A stretch of 64,000 bases of DNA from an uncultured Oenococcus sp. Its GTDB lineage: Bacteria; Bacillota; Bacilli; Lactobacillales; Lactobacillaceae. The position numbers and the translations under genes are program-made. The notes beneath the pieces are model-generated. The model worked only from the letters and a program-made list of their open reading frames with translations, was not told the origin of the DNA and did not search any database. Location: assembly GCA_934229385.1 (NCBI GenBank), contig CAKQDH010000001.1, positions 124,001-188,000 of the forward strand. Reading direction: 5' to 3'. Shown one piece after another: positions 45,845 to 54,834 of the stretch (positions are counted from its first letter, which is position 1; the number at the start of each line of letters is the position of its first letter).

Positions 45845-47287
45845 TTAGGTTAATTTCAAAACATGAACCAAATTTGTTGTTCCAGGCTTTTCTATCGGTA
45901 AGCCAGCAGTTACAACAATTGTATCGCCTTTTTTAGCTAATTTGCGATCTAAGATATTTTTTTTAGCCAAACTAATTAAAGCATCAGTAGTTTTAGGTGC
46001 ATTTTGAACAAGGGGATAAACAGCATAATTAATGGTTAAAGAGCGAGCAGTTAACTCATTATAAGTGATTGCAATAATTGGTACTGAAGGCTTATATTTT
46101 GCTAATAATCTTGCTGTGTATCCAGAAGTTGTTGAAGCCACGATAACCTTTGCCCTTGCTTGTTCAGCAGCAGAAACAGCTGCTTGAGCAATTAATTCAG
46201 TATAAGTGGGCCTAATTTCTTTTCCTACATTAACACGGTTTCCATATTTACCAACATATTTTTCTGCATATTTATCAGCAACAGACATTGTACGAGCGGC
46301 TTCTACCGGCCAATTTCCATTAGCGGTCTCGCCAGATAACATAGTAGCATCGGTTCCATCCCATACGGCACTTTCCACATCGTTAATTTCAGCTCGTGTA
46401 GCACGGGGATTTTCAATCATAGAATCAAGCATCTGAGTGGCAGTAATAACTGGTTTACCTATCTTATTTAAGTAACGAATCATCTTTACTTGGGTAGTAG
46501 GAACTTCTTGATATGGAATTTCAACTCCCATATCTCCTCGAGGAACCATTAAACCATCCGAAACACTTATAATTGATTTAAAATTATCGATACCTTCTTG
46601 GGATTCAATTTTAGGAAAAATTAAAACATGGTTTTCTGCATGGTGCTTCCTTATTAATTTACGAATATCAAGAACATCTTGTTTCTTACGTACAAAAGAA
46701 GCGGCAATAAAATCTATTCCTTGTTCTAACCCAAACTCTATATCAGAACGGTCTTTTTCAGTAATTCCAGGTAAGTTTATAGAAACACCAGGTGCATTAA
46801 CACCCTTTTTGCCTCCTAAAACCCCATCATTATCTATCCTTATAACTAATTCATGTGCTTTTGCATCTTTTTCCAAAATGGTACTTTCAATAAGCCCATC
46901 ATCAAAAAGAATTTTACCTCCAGTATTAACATCATCATAAAGGCCTTTATAAGTTACAAATATTTTCTTTTTATTTCCCTTAGCACGATTACTCTCATCC
47001 ATGCCAATACGAACTTTATCTCCCTCTTTGAAGCTTATAGTTCCATCAGGAGTATCCTGAGCTGTTGTCCTTATCTCTGCTCCTTTAGTATCAAGCATAA
47101 AACCAATTAATTTGCCGGTTTTCTTCTCCGCTTGGTGAGCTAGAGACATTCTATGAGCATGCTCATCATGATCACCGTGACTAAAATTAAATCTCGCTAC
47201 ATTAATTCCATTTCGTATCAACGCAGAGATAATTTTAAGATTATTTGATGCAGGACCTAAAGTTGAAACAATTTTCGTTTTTTTCAT
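45845..47287 (-). CDS. pyk: Pyruvate kinase
   Basis: Pyruvate kinase makes ATP and pyruvate from phosphoenolpyruvate. The start is ATG 47287 (MKKTKIVSTLGPASN) with AGGAG seven bases upstream; an upstream frame adds ten atypical residues. The 480-residue protein shows RFNFSHG, DTKGAEIRT, the active-site stretch FPKIESQEGIDN, MVPRGDMGVEIP and TATQMLDSMIENPRATRAE. It lacks the extra C-terminal PEP-utiliser domain of Bacillus Pyk. It follows dnaE directly, without the pfkA found between them in homofermentative lactobacilli. Confidence 0.97.
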   Translation of the reverse strand: MKKTKIVSTLGPASNNLKIISALIRNGINVARFNFSHGDHDEHAHRMSLAHQAEKKTGKLIGFMLDTKGAEIRTTAQDTPDGTISFKEGDKVRIGMDESNRAKGNKKKIFVTYKGLYDDVNTGGKILFDDGLIESTILEKDAKAHELVIRIDNDGVLGGKKGVNAPGVSINLPGITEKDRSDIEFGLEQGIDFIAASFVRKKQDVLDIRKLIRKHHAENHVLIFPKIESQEGIDNFKSIISVSDGLMVPRGDMGVEIPYQEVPTTQVKMIRYLNKIGKPVITATQMLDSMIENPRATRAEINDVESAVWDGTDATMLSGETANGNWPVEAARTMSVADKYAEKYVGKYGNRVNVGKEIRPTYTELIAQAAVSAAEQARAKVIVASTTSGYTARLLAKYKPSVPIIAITYNELTARSLTINYAVYPLVQNAPKTTDALISLAKKNILDRKLAKKGDTIVVTAGLPIEKPGTTNLVHVLKLT

Positions 47288-47360
47288 AAATACTCCTAAA
47301 ACTCTATTTATAATCAATTTTATATTAACATTTATTTTATAAATCGTATAAAAGAAAAAT

Positions 47361-50258
47361 TTATATTCCTAATTTTTTAATCAATACAATTTTTTCTATA
47401 ATTACTTCTACCTTTTTTAAATTTAATTGGGTTTTCCCTAAGATAGCTATTAAATTACCCTTTTTTAGAAAAAGAGAATTTTTTATAAACTGTCTAGAAA
47501 AAACTATAAAATTTGTAACCCCACTTCCGTCAGAAACTTTTAAAAAAGCCATTTTATTTCCATTTCTATCTCTTACAACATCTACAGAATCAATTAAAAC
47601 AAGCATTTTAACAAATGTATTGTTTTTTAAGTTTTTAATCTGAACATAATTTTTCCTAAAAATTTCTTTTTTCCATAAATTAACCGGATGTTCCGTAACA
47701 GTAAAGCCCAAAACTTTTTTTTCACAATCTAAGCATTTAATTAAATTCAGATTTGGTAATTTACTTATTTGTGTTGTTGAAAGTAAAGCTTTACCAAATT
47801 TCATTCCTGTTATCAAAGTAGAAATATTAGATAGTATCTCATTCCGATTATAATTCAACTTATCAAAAGCTCCAGAATATGTTAAAAGTGATAAATCATT
47901 TTCAGATAAATCAGTGTTAGATAATCTCTCTAAGAAATTAATAATAGTCGTGTAAGGGCCATTCTTTTTTCTTTCTTTAATAATATTCGGAATAATTTCC
48001 CGATTAAAACCCTTAATTCGAGAAAATCCAGTATAAATAAAATTTTTATAGGCTGTAAATCCCTTATAAGCATGATTAATATCAGGAGGTTTAAGAAAAA
48101 TTTGATCTGAATTTTTTATTTCTTCTATGTATTTCGAGTCATAATTAAAATTTAATAATGTTGCATAAAAATCAGATGGGTAATGACTTTTTAAAAATGC
48201 CAATTGAAAGGCTAATTTACTATAAGCAACAGCATGACCCTTATTAAAACCATAATTCGCAAATTTTTCTATGTATGAAAAGATTTTTTCTGCTTGTTTT
48301 TTATAATGCCCATTTCTAATTGCCCCTCTAATAAAAGAATTATGTTGAGACAAAAGTTGTTTTTTATTTTTATGCCCAATTGCTGACCTAAAAATATCAG
48401 CTTCTCGAAGAGAAAAGCCAGCATATTTCTGGGCAATTTGCATAACTTGTTCTTGATAAACAATAACGCCATAAGTAGAACCCAAAATATTTTTTAAAGA
48501 ACCGTCCAGAAAAGAAATCTTATATGGTTTATTTTTATTTTTTACATATTGAGCAATATTCTCAGAAGGGCCAGGCCTATTCAAGGCATTAACAATTACA
48601 ATATCATTAAAATTTTTGACTTTTACTGCTCGTAAAATCCTCTTAGCAGACTTCGACTCAAATTGAAAAACTCCTCCAGTTTTTAAAGATTTAAAAACAT
48701 TAATTGTTTCTTTATCATTTAAATTAAGATTATCTAAATCTATTTTTTTATGATAATTTTTTCTAATCGATAACCTTATATCTGATAGTATATCTAAATT
48801 AGTTAATCGTAATAAATCAAATTTTACTAATCCTGATTCTTCTAAACCATTTTTGTCATATTGTGTAACGACATGGTCTGATATTATATTTAAAGGAACT
48901 AAGTCAACCATTTTCTTTGGTGATAATACAATTCCCGCTGCATGGATACCAATGTACCTTGGTAAACCAGATAAATTTTTTGCAAGCAAAATAATTTTTA
49001 TTGAATGAGGTAAATTTGAAATTTTTTGAGGAAGCTTATTTATATTAACTTCATTCAAATGTATATTAGAAATAAATTTTGAAAATATATTTAAACTATT
49101 ACTATTTAAACCAAAAATTCTAGCACTTTCTCGTATAGCTAGTTTTTCCTTAAAAGTATCAAAAGTACTAATCTGAGAAAAATTTTTTGGAGAATATTTA
49201 TTCTGTAAGTAATTAATGACCCTTGGTCTTTTATTGCTAGGTATATCAATATCAATATCTGGTAAATGAATTCTTTCAGGATTCAAAAACCTTTCAAAAT
49301 AAAGATTATATTTGAGAGGGTCAACACTAGTAATATAAAGAGCATATGCTACTAATGAACTTACAACAGATCCTCTACCTGGGCCTAATTGGATACCATG
49401 AGTCCGAGAAAAATTAATAATATCCCAAATAATAAGAAAATAATTATCTAAATTTAATTTAAAAATAACCTTAGTTTCATGGTTAATTCTTTTCTTATAT
49501 TTTTCAGGAATTGGTTTGTTTTTAAAACGATTTTTTATGCCTATATAAATTAGCCTACTAAGATATTTTTTAGAATTAGTAAATTTTTCTGGTAAGGGGA
49601 AACTAGGAAGGGTTATATGTATCTTTGGCCAATTATATTTTATATTGGCAAAAATTTTTTCATTATTTCTTAGTGCCTTATGGCTAATAATATTTTCATA
49701 ATACTCTTCTGGCTTTAAATAAGTCCCAGAAACTTCTGAAATTCCTGTAAAATTAAGTTTATTATTTTTTATATAGGAAAATGAAGAAGCTGTTATTTCA
49801 TCTCCCTTCTTTAGCCAATCAATTTTTAAAAAACCAATTTCTTTTCTAGTAACAACATCTACATTTTCAAAGCCAGATAAATTCTTTTTTCGCTTATTCT
49901 CAAAAACGATTATTAGATTATTAATCTTCTTAAGATGCTCTTTTATTTTAAAAACCTCTTTTTTATGAAAAGCTATCCAACTACTAATTTTTATTAGATT
50001 TTGATATCCTTTATAATTTTTTGCAATAAAAATAATCTCTCCATTATCAGTTTTAGAAATAGTAATACCAATAATTGGTTTTAAATTAAATTTTTTAGCT
50101 TCTTTTAAAAATTCAGGAATACCAAATAAATAATTATGGTTAGCTAGAACAGCCGACCTAAAATGATTTTTTTTTAAATAAAACACTAAATTATGGGTTT
50201 TATTAGGACTTCTCAAAATGTCATATTCACTAAATAACTGAACAGGAGTATAGCTCAT
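47361..50258 (-). CDS. dnaE: DNA polymerase III subunit alpha DnaE
   Basis: DnaE extends primers in low-GC Gram-positives, with PolC as the main replicase. The 965-residue protein has the palm motif LPDIDIDIPSNKRPRV with the two catalytic Asp, YGVIVYQEQVMQIAQ, GIHAAGIVLSP and a C-terminal OB domain (about 880-960). The N-terminal PHP domain is degenerate: the usual TDHxNM-type metal motif reads LANHNYLFGIPEF. It is about 100-150 residues shorter than most DnaE. AGGAT precedes the ATG. It is divergent from a DUF2929 gene. Confidence 0.94.
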   Translation of the reverse strand: MSYTPVQLFSEYDILRSPNKTHNLVFYLKKNHFRSAVLANHNYLFGIPEFLKEAKKFNLKPIIGITISKTDNGEIIFIAKNYKGYQNLIKISSWIAFHKKEVFKIKEHLKKINNLIIVFENKRKKNLSGFENVDVVTRKEIGFLKIDWLKKGDEITASSFSYIKNNKLNFTGISEVSGTYLKPEEYYENIISHKALRNNEKIFANIKYNWPKIHITLPSFPLPEKFTNSKKYLSRLIYIGIKNRFKNKPIPEKYKKRINHETKVIFKLNLDNYFLIIWDIINFSRTHGIQLGPGRGSVVSSLVAYALYITSVDPLKYNLYFERFLNPERIHLPDIDIDIPSNKRPRVINYLQNKYSPKNFSQISTFDTFKEKLAIRESARIFGLNSNSLNIFSKFISNIHLNEVNINKLPQKISNLPHSIKIILLAKNLSGLPRYIGIHAAGIVLSPKKMVDLVPLNIISDHVVTQYDKNGLEESGLVKFDLLRLTNLDILSDIRLSIRKNYHKKIDLDNLNLNDKETINVFKSLKTGGVFQFESKSAKRILRAVKVKNFNDIVIVNALNRPGPSENIAQYVKNKNKPYKISFLDGSLKNILGSTYGVIVYQEQVMQIAQKYAGFSLREADIFRSAIGHKNKKQLLSQHNSFIRGAIRNGHYKKQAEKIFSYIEKFANYGFNKGHAVAYSKLAFQLAFLKSHYPSDFYATLLNFNYDSKYIEEIKNSDQIFLKPPDINHAYKGFTAYKNFIYTGFSRIKGFNREIIPNIIKERKKNGPYTTIINFLERLSNTDLSENDLSLLTYSGAFDKLNYNRNEILSNISTLITGMKFGKALLSTTQISKLPNLNLIKCLDCEKKVLGFTVTEHPVNLWKKEIFRKNYVQIKNLKNNTFVKMLVLIDSVDVVRDRNGNKMAFLKVSDGSGVTNFIVFSRQFIKNSLFLKKGNLIAILGKTQLNLKKVEVIIEKIVLIKKLGI

Positions 50259-50322
50259 AATTAAATCCTATCTCTAAAATTTAAATTTGTTTTTTTTGAT
50301 TTAAAGAACTAAAATTTTAAGT

Positions 50323-50523
50323 ATGAAATATATAGTAGTTGCATTTTGGTCCCTTGTTTTAGGTATTGTAGGTGGATATATAACAGGCCAACTCACACAA
50401 CAAACTTTTAATTTTATAGAGACTGCAATTTTTTCTATAATAATTGGTGAAGCTGCAGCTATTTTAATCCCTTCATTGTCTAATTCCGCAATTTTAAAAA
50501 AAAATAAAAAACAAACTAAATAA
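50323..50523 (+). CDS. DUF2929/YjzD-like small membrane protein
   Basis: This 66-residue protein has two hydrophobic segments (about 4-22 and 32-50) and starts MKYIVVAFWSLVLGIVGGYI, as in the DUF2929/YjzD family often found next to dnaE in lactobacilli. Function unknown. There is no Shine-Dalgarno. A TAAAAT hexamer ends seven bases before the ATG with a poor TTGTTT 17 bases further up, so a leaderless message is possible but weakly supported. It is divergent from dnaE across 64 bases. Confidence 0.75.
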   Translation: MKYIVVAFWSLVLGIVGGYITGQLTQQTFNFIETAIFSIIIGEAAAILIPSLSNSAILKKNKKQTK

Positions 50524-50848
50524 AAATAATAAATTATTTTTATAAATTTAACATTAATAATCAAACTCAATTTTTAATCTAATTTCTATAAAATCAAGAA
50601 ATAATCTCAGAAATTAGTTTTTAATTAAAATAGGAAAAATTTCCCAATAAAAATAAAGGATAAATTATCATAGAAAAGATAAAATAAACTTATCACAAAT
50701 ACATAAGGACATCCTTAAATTCAAATTGCTAAGTTAAATTATACCTAATTTAATTAATTTAAAATTAAAAATATTCACATATGTTTTCATCCAAAAGGGA
50801 AATTATCAACACATAAAGATAGGGGTCTAAAAATGAATTTACAAGTTA

Positions 50849-51544
50849 TTATTCGATAATATTATTAATCATATAATTTTCTTTAGATAATCTAAAAAAC
50901 CTTTTTGATTTTTTTAAATTATTTTTCTTTAAAATATTTAGAATTTTCTTTTTATATAAAAATTCTTTTTTCCATTTCTTTAAAAAGATAGAACTTTTTT
51001 TCTTTAATAATAACGGACCGAAATATATTTGTTCGTCAGTTAAACTTATAGGTTTGTTAATATATTTTGCAGTTAAAATCTCATAAAAATGTTTTTTCTC
51101 TTCGATAATTTGTTCAGACTGAATTTGAAAGTTTAACGATTGAAGCTTTTTTCTTACAAGCGGAACTTCATTATTAGCTTCTAAAATTAAAAGAGACCTT
51201 AAAAGAAAATAGGGGAATTTTCCTAAAATTTTTGACATTAGCTCCCCCCCTATCCCGGAAATTACTATTGTATTAATTCTGTCTTTTGGATAAATAGGTG
51301 AAAAAGCATTACCTCTTCTTAATACAAGGTTCCTTTTATAAGTTAATTCAGCTATATCAATCTGTTCTTCTGCCTTTTCTAAAGGCCCCTTACGAATATC
51401 AGTTCCTAAAACAAATTGGGATCTATGTGTTTCAATCAAAGAAATTGGGATTAAAGCATGATCCGTCCCGATATCAGCAACTCGGGAGTTAAACGGGATT
51501 AATTGATAAATTTTTAATAATCTATCCGATAATTTCGTTTTAAT
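50849..51544 (-). CDS. trmK: tRNA (adenine(22)-N1)-methyltransferase TrmK, non-canonical start
   Basis: TrmK methylates A22 of tRNA with SAM. The family N-terminus, KLSDRLLKIYQLIPFNSRVAD followed by IGTDHALIPI, is read in frame upstream of the first ATG (51439), so the gene must start before that ATG. In this frame the stop TAA (51545-51547) is directly followed by ATT (51542-51544), AAA and ACG. GAGGAG (51548-51553) sits 3 bases before ATT and 9 before ACG. No ATG, GTG or TTG is available in the right place. From ATT the product is 231 residues, the usual length. A one-base indel in the A-rich start is the alternative explanation. It lies downstream of rpoD. Confidence 0.88.
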   Translation of the reverse strand: MKTKLSDRLLKIYQLIPFNSRVADIGTDHALIPISLIETHRSQFVLGTDIRKGPLEKAEEQIDIAELTYKRNLVLRRGNAFSPIYPKDRINTIVISGIGGELMSKILGKFPYFLLRSLLILEANNEVPLVRKKLQSLNFQIQSEQIIEEKKHFYEILTAKYINKPISLTDEQIYFGPLLLKKKSSIFLKKWKKEFLYKKKILNILKKNNLKKSKRFFRLSKENYMINNIIE

Positions 51545-51579
51545 TTACTCCTCATTAAATTTAAGTTTAAATTAAATCA

Positions 51580-52893
51580 TTATTCTTCCATGAAATCTTT
51601 TAACTGTTTAGATCTACTAGGGTGACGAAGTTTACGTAAAGCCTTAGCTTCAATTTGTCGTATTCTTTCTCTTGTAACACCAAACACTTTACCAACTTCT
51701 TCTAAAGTCCTGGTTTTTCCATCTTCTAATCCAAATCTTAGCCTAAGAACATTTTCTTCTCTTTCTGTTAATGTACCTAAAACATCTCCTAATTGGTCTT
51801 TAAGCATTTGATCAGAAGTAGATTCTGCAGGAGACTCACTTTCATTATCTTCAATAAAGTCTCCTAAATGTGAATCATCTTCTTCGCCTATAGGTGTTTC
51901 TAAAGAAACTGGTTCTTGAGCTATTTTTTGTATTTCGCGAACTTTGTCTGCAGTTAAGTTCATTTCAGCACCAATTTCTTCAGGCAAAGGATCACGACCA
52001 AGATCTTGAACTAAAGTTCTTTGAATCCTAATTAATTTATTTATCGTTTCTACCATATGAACAGGTATTCTGATTGTTCTAGCTTGATCAGCAATCGCCC
52101 TTGTGATGGCTTGTCTAATCCACCAAGTAGCATAAGTAGAAAATTTAAAACCTTTTGTATAATCAAATTTATCTACTGCTTTCATTAATCCCATATTTCC
52201 TTCTTGAATTAAATCAAGAAAATGCATTCCTCTTCCTACATATCTTTTTGCTATTGAAACAACCAATCTTAAGTTGGCTTCTGCTAGTTCTTGTTTTGCT
52301 ACTTCTCCATCGTCTCCTCCCTTCTCAATTCTTTTTGCCATTTCAATTTCCTGCTTAGCATTTAATAAAGGCACACGACCAATTTCTTTTAGATACATAC
52401 GAACTGGGTCACTTATTTTTATACCCTTTGGTGCTTTAGAAACCTGTGATAATTCATTTTTGCTTAATTTAACTTGGCGGTTTTTCAGAGCCTTTTCAGA
52501 AGGGTTGCCTTTTTCATCTACTATAGAAATTCCGGCATCTTCTACTTTTTCAATTAATTTATCAATTTGCTTAGCATTCAAAGAAAAGGGTTTTGCTAAA
52601 TCATTTTCTAAGGTATCATAAACAACTTGTTTATTTTTCTTATATTTTTTTATAAATCTTTTTAAAGCTCTTCTATACTTTTTATTAATGTCTTTCCCCT
52701 TTTTATTTTTATTATTTTTGTTAGAAGTTTTATAAATTAGATTAGGCTCTAAATCGCCTTCATTATATTTATCAGCTAACTTAAGTAATTGATCTTTTTT
52801 TCTCTTTTTTTTAAACTTAATATGTGCCTTTTGTAGAGCTTCTTCAATTTCAGGGATTGTATTTTTTTTAGAAACAAGTATTTTTTTAGCCAT
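51580..52893 (-). CDS. rpoD: RNA polymerase primary sigma factor RpoD (SigA) with N-terminal SAP/HeH-like motif
   Basis: This is the housekeeping sigma factor. The C-terminal 300 residues are a typical Sig[18 protein letters not shown], region 2 with [19 protein letters not shown], region 3, and region 4 with [20 protein letters not shown]. The protein has 437 residues, about 65-70 more than B. subtilis SigA. The extra part is N-terminal: residues 12-40 ([10 protein letters not shown] ... QLLKLA) form a helical SAP/HeH-like motif similar to the end of L20 here, followed by a Lys/Asn-rich linker and a region 1.1-like segment. The ATG overlaps the end of dnaG; AAAGGAG lies inside dnaG. Confidence 0.97.
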   Translation of the reverse strand: MAKKILVSKKNTIPEIEEALQKAHIKFKKKRKKDQLLKLADKYNEGDLEPNLIYKTSNKNNKNKKGKDINKKYRRALKRFIKKYKKNKQVVYDTLENDLAKPFSLNAKQIDKLIEKVEDAGISIVDEKGNPSEKALKNRQVKLSKNELSQVSKAPKGIKISDPVRMYLKEIGRVPLLNAKQEIEMAKRIEKGGDDGEVAKQELAEANLRLVVSIAKRYVGRGMHFLDLIQEGNMGLMKAVDKFDYTKGFKFSTYATWWIRQAITRAIADQARTIRIPVHMVETINKLIRIQRTLVQDLGRDPLPEEIGAEMNLTADKVREIQKIAQEPVSLETPIGEEDDSHLGDFIEDNESESPAESTSDQMLKDQLGDVLGTLTEREENVLRLRFGLEDGKTRTLEEVGKVFGVTRERIRQIEAKALRKLRHPSRSKQLKDFMEE

Positions 52894-54715
52894 AGATATT
52901 ATTCAATTTCTCCTTTCTTAATTTAACTAATTTAATATTTAATTTTTTTATACGAGTATCTTGATTCAGATTGATTGCTTTTTGAATATCTTTTTCAAGT
53001 TCCTTAATTCTTTTATCAATAGGGATTTCATTTTCAAGTTGTGAAATATAATCCTTAATTGCTAATAAATTATCAGTTAAATAAAAATCAGTATCCTTAT
53101 CAACAACATTTTTAAAATCTTCTCTTTCATTAGCTGTCATATCATCTAACAAATTTTTTGAAACATTATCAGCCTCTGGATGTCTATACCTATAACCCTT
53201 AATTAAGAAAAAATATAATTGAAATCCCCCATTTTTAAAAGTATAGTGATGGGAATCAACTAAACTAAAAACTTTTTTATTTATTACTGACGAAACAATC
53301 AACTTTTTTTCTAGCAAAAAAACTTTCCTGTCTACAGAACTTTTAAAATGGTCATGATTTACTTTCGAATTAGAAATTCTAATATTTCTATTTTTTTTAT
53401 GCTTATTTATTTGTTTAGCTTCAAATAATTGTTTAATACTTTCGCGACTAATTTTGAATTCCCTTATAATTTTATTCAAAATTAAATCATTTGCAACAGG
53501 GTTATTTCTTTGTTTTAAAAAAGTTAATAATGAATTAATATAACCACTAACTCCAGAAATATTATTTAAATTATAATTTTTTTTCAGATATTCAAAAGCA
53601 AAATCTTCTATTGATACAATACCCTTTTGAACAATATTTTTAAATTCAATTAGCCCATTCCTTTGAACAAATTCATCTGGGTCTTCTCCATTAGGGATAT
53701 TTAAAATACCTATATTTAGATCTGGAAAAGAAATAGTTTCTTTAATTATTCTCCAAGTAGCATCCTGACCAGCTTCGTCTCCGTCATAACATACAATTAA
53801 CTTATTAGAATTTCTGCTTATCATTTTAAGCTGATATTTTGTTAAGCTGGTTCCCATTGAAGCAATACCAAAATCTATTCCTGCTTTATGAGCTGCTATT
53901 ACGTCAAAATAACCTTCTAAAAGAAGAAAACTTTTAGAAGTCTTAGCCGCTTGTTTAGCTATGTCAAAATGGTATAAAATTTTTGATTTTTTAAAAAGCT
54001 CATTTTCCTGAGTATTTATATATTTTGCTGAAACATTTTTGTTCAAAGAACGCCCGGAAAAACCCAGAATATTACCATAGTTATCTTTTAGAGGAATAAT
54101 AATACGATCGGCAAAAACATCGCGAAAATTTTTATCACTATATTGAGAAACTAATCCTAAAGCTAATTGCGTTGCATCAGAAATATGTTTTGAAGATAAA
54201 AAATTGTGTAAAGACCATTTAGGTGGCAAATATCCGATTTGAAAATTTTTAATATCTTCCTGATCTAAATGTCTTTTTTTTATTAAATAATCTTTAGCTT
54301 TTTTTGATAAAGTAGTGTTAAGTAATAGATAATTAAAAATTATACTTACTTTTTTATTTATCTTAAGTAATTCTTGTTGTCTTGAATTAAAACGCCCTTG
54401 AAAGTTTTCTCTATATCTACTGTCTATTTTAATTCCCTTTTTATCAGCTAATCTAATAACACTATCTGGAAAGCTTAAATGCTCCATCTCTTCAATAAAA
54501 TTAAAAATATTACCACTACGACCACACGAATAGCATTTATAACGCTGCTTTTCTTCATCAACAGTAAAACTAGGCGTATTTTCGCTTTGAAAGGGACATA
54601 AACCCCAAAAATATTTACCCTTTTTTTTGAGGTTGATATATCTTGAAATTACTTCAACAATATTATTTGAAGAACTAACTTTATTAATTGTTTCTTTTGA
54701 AATCAATTTACTCAC
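52886..54715 (-). CDS. dnaG: DNA primase DnaG
   Basis: DnaG makes RNA primers. I choose GTG 54715 because AGAGAG lies seven bases upstream and because it puts the zinc site at the same numbers as in Bacillus primase (40, 43, 61, 64). A frame from GTG 54739 adds eight residues. The zinc motif reads CPFQ...CYSC: the usual His43 is Gln. The TOPRIM domain is intact ([36 protein letters not shown]), followed by the helicase-binding domain. Product about 609 residues. It is coupled to rpoD by a small overlap, giving the dnaG-rpoD macromolecular-synthesis order. Confidence 0.95.
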   Translation of the reverse strand: MSKLISKETINKVSSSNNIVEVISRYINLKKKGKYFWGLCPFQSENTPSFTVDEEKQRYKCYSCGRSGNIFNFIEEMEHLSFPDSVIRLADKKGIKIDSRYRENFQGRFNSRQQELLKINKKVSIIFNYLLLNTTLSKKAKDYLIKKRHLDQEDIKNFQIGYLPPKWSLHNFLSSKHISDATQLALGLVSQYSDKNFRDVFADRIIIPLKDNYGNILGFSGRSLNKNVSAKYINTQENELFKKSKILYHFDIAKQAAKTSKSFLLLEGYFDVIAAHKAGIDFGIASMGTSLTKYQLKMISRNSNKLIVCYDGDEAGQDATWRIIKETISFPDLNIGILNIPNGEDPDEFVQRNGLIEFKNIVQKGIVSIEDFAFEYLKKNYNLNNISGVSGYINSLLTFLKQRNNPVANDLILNKIIREFKISRESIKQLFEAKQINKHKKNRNIRISNSKVNHDHFKSSVDRKVFLLEKKLIVSSVINKKVFSLVDSHHYTFKNGGFQLYFFLIKGYRYRHPEADNVSKNLLDDMTANEREDFKNVVDKDTDFYLTDNLLAIKDYISQLENEIPIDKRIKELEKDIQKAINLNQDTRIKKLNIKLVKLRKEKLNNIYG

Positions 54716-54834
54716 AATTACACTCTCTGTTAAAAACACGTTTTAATAAATTGGCCGTACAATCAATTCTTGAATTTTAATTATAAATTAATAATCATCG
54801 AAAATAATTTTACGTAAAACTAATTTAAATTAGA

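Noticed and set aside
50301..50570. Minus-strand 89-residue hydrophobic frame opposite the DUF2929 gene
   Set aside because: It is the antisense of a recognisable family gene, has no ribosome binding site, and its hydrophobic look comes from AT-rich complement codons.
51545..51557. ATG at 51555 as the trmK start
   Set aside because: It is out of frame with the conserved TrmK N-terminus, reaches a stop after 13 codons, and lies over the GAGGAG. It would work only if a base were missing in the A-run, so it is kept as an alternative explanation, not the call.
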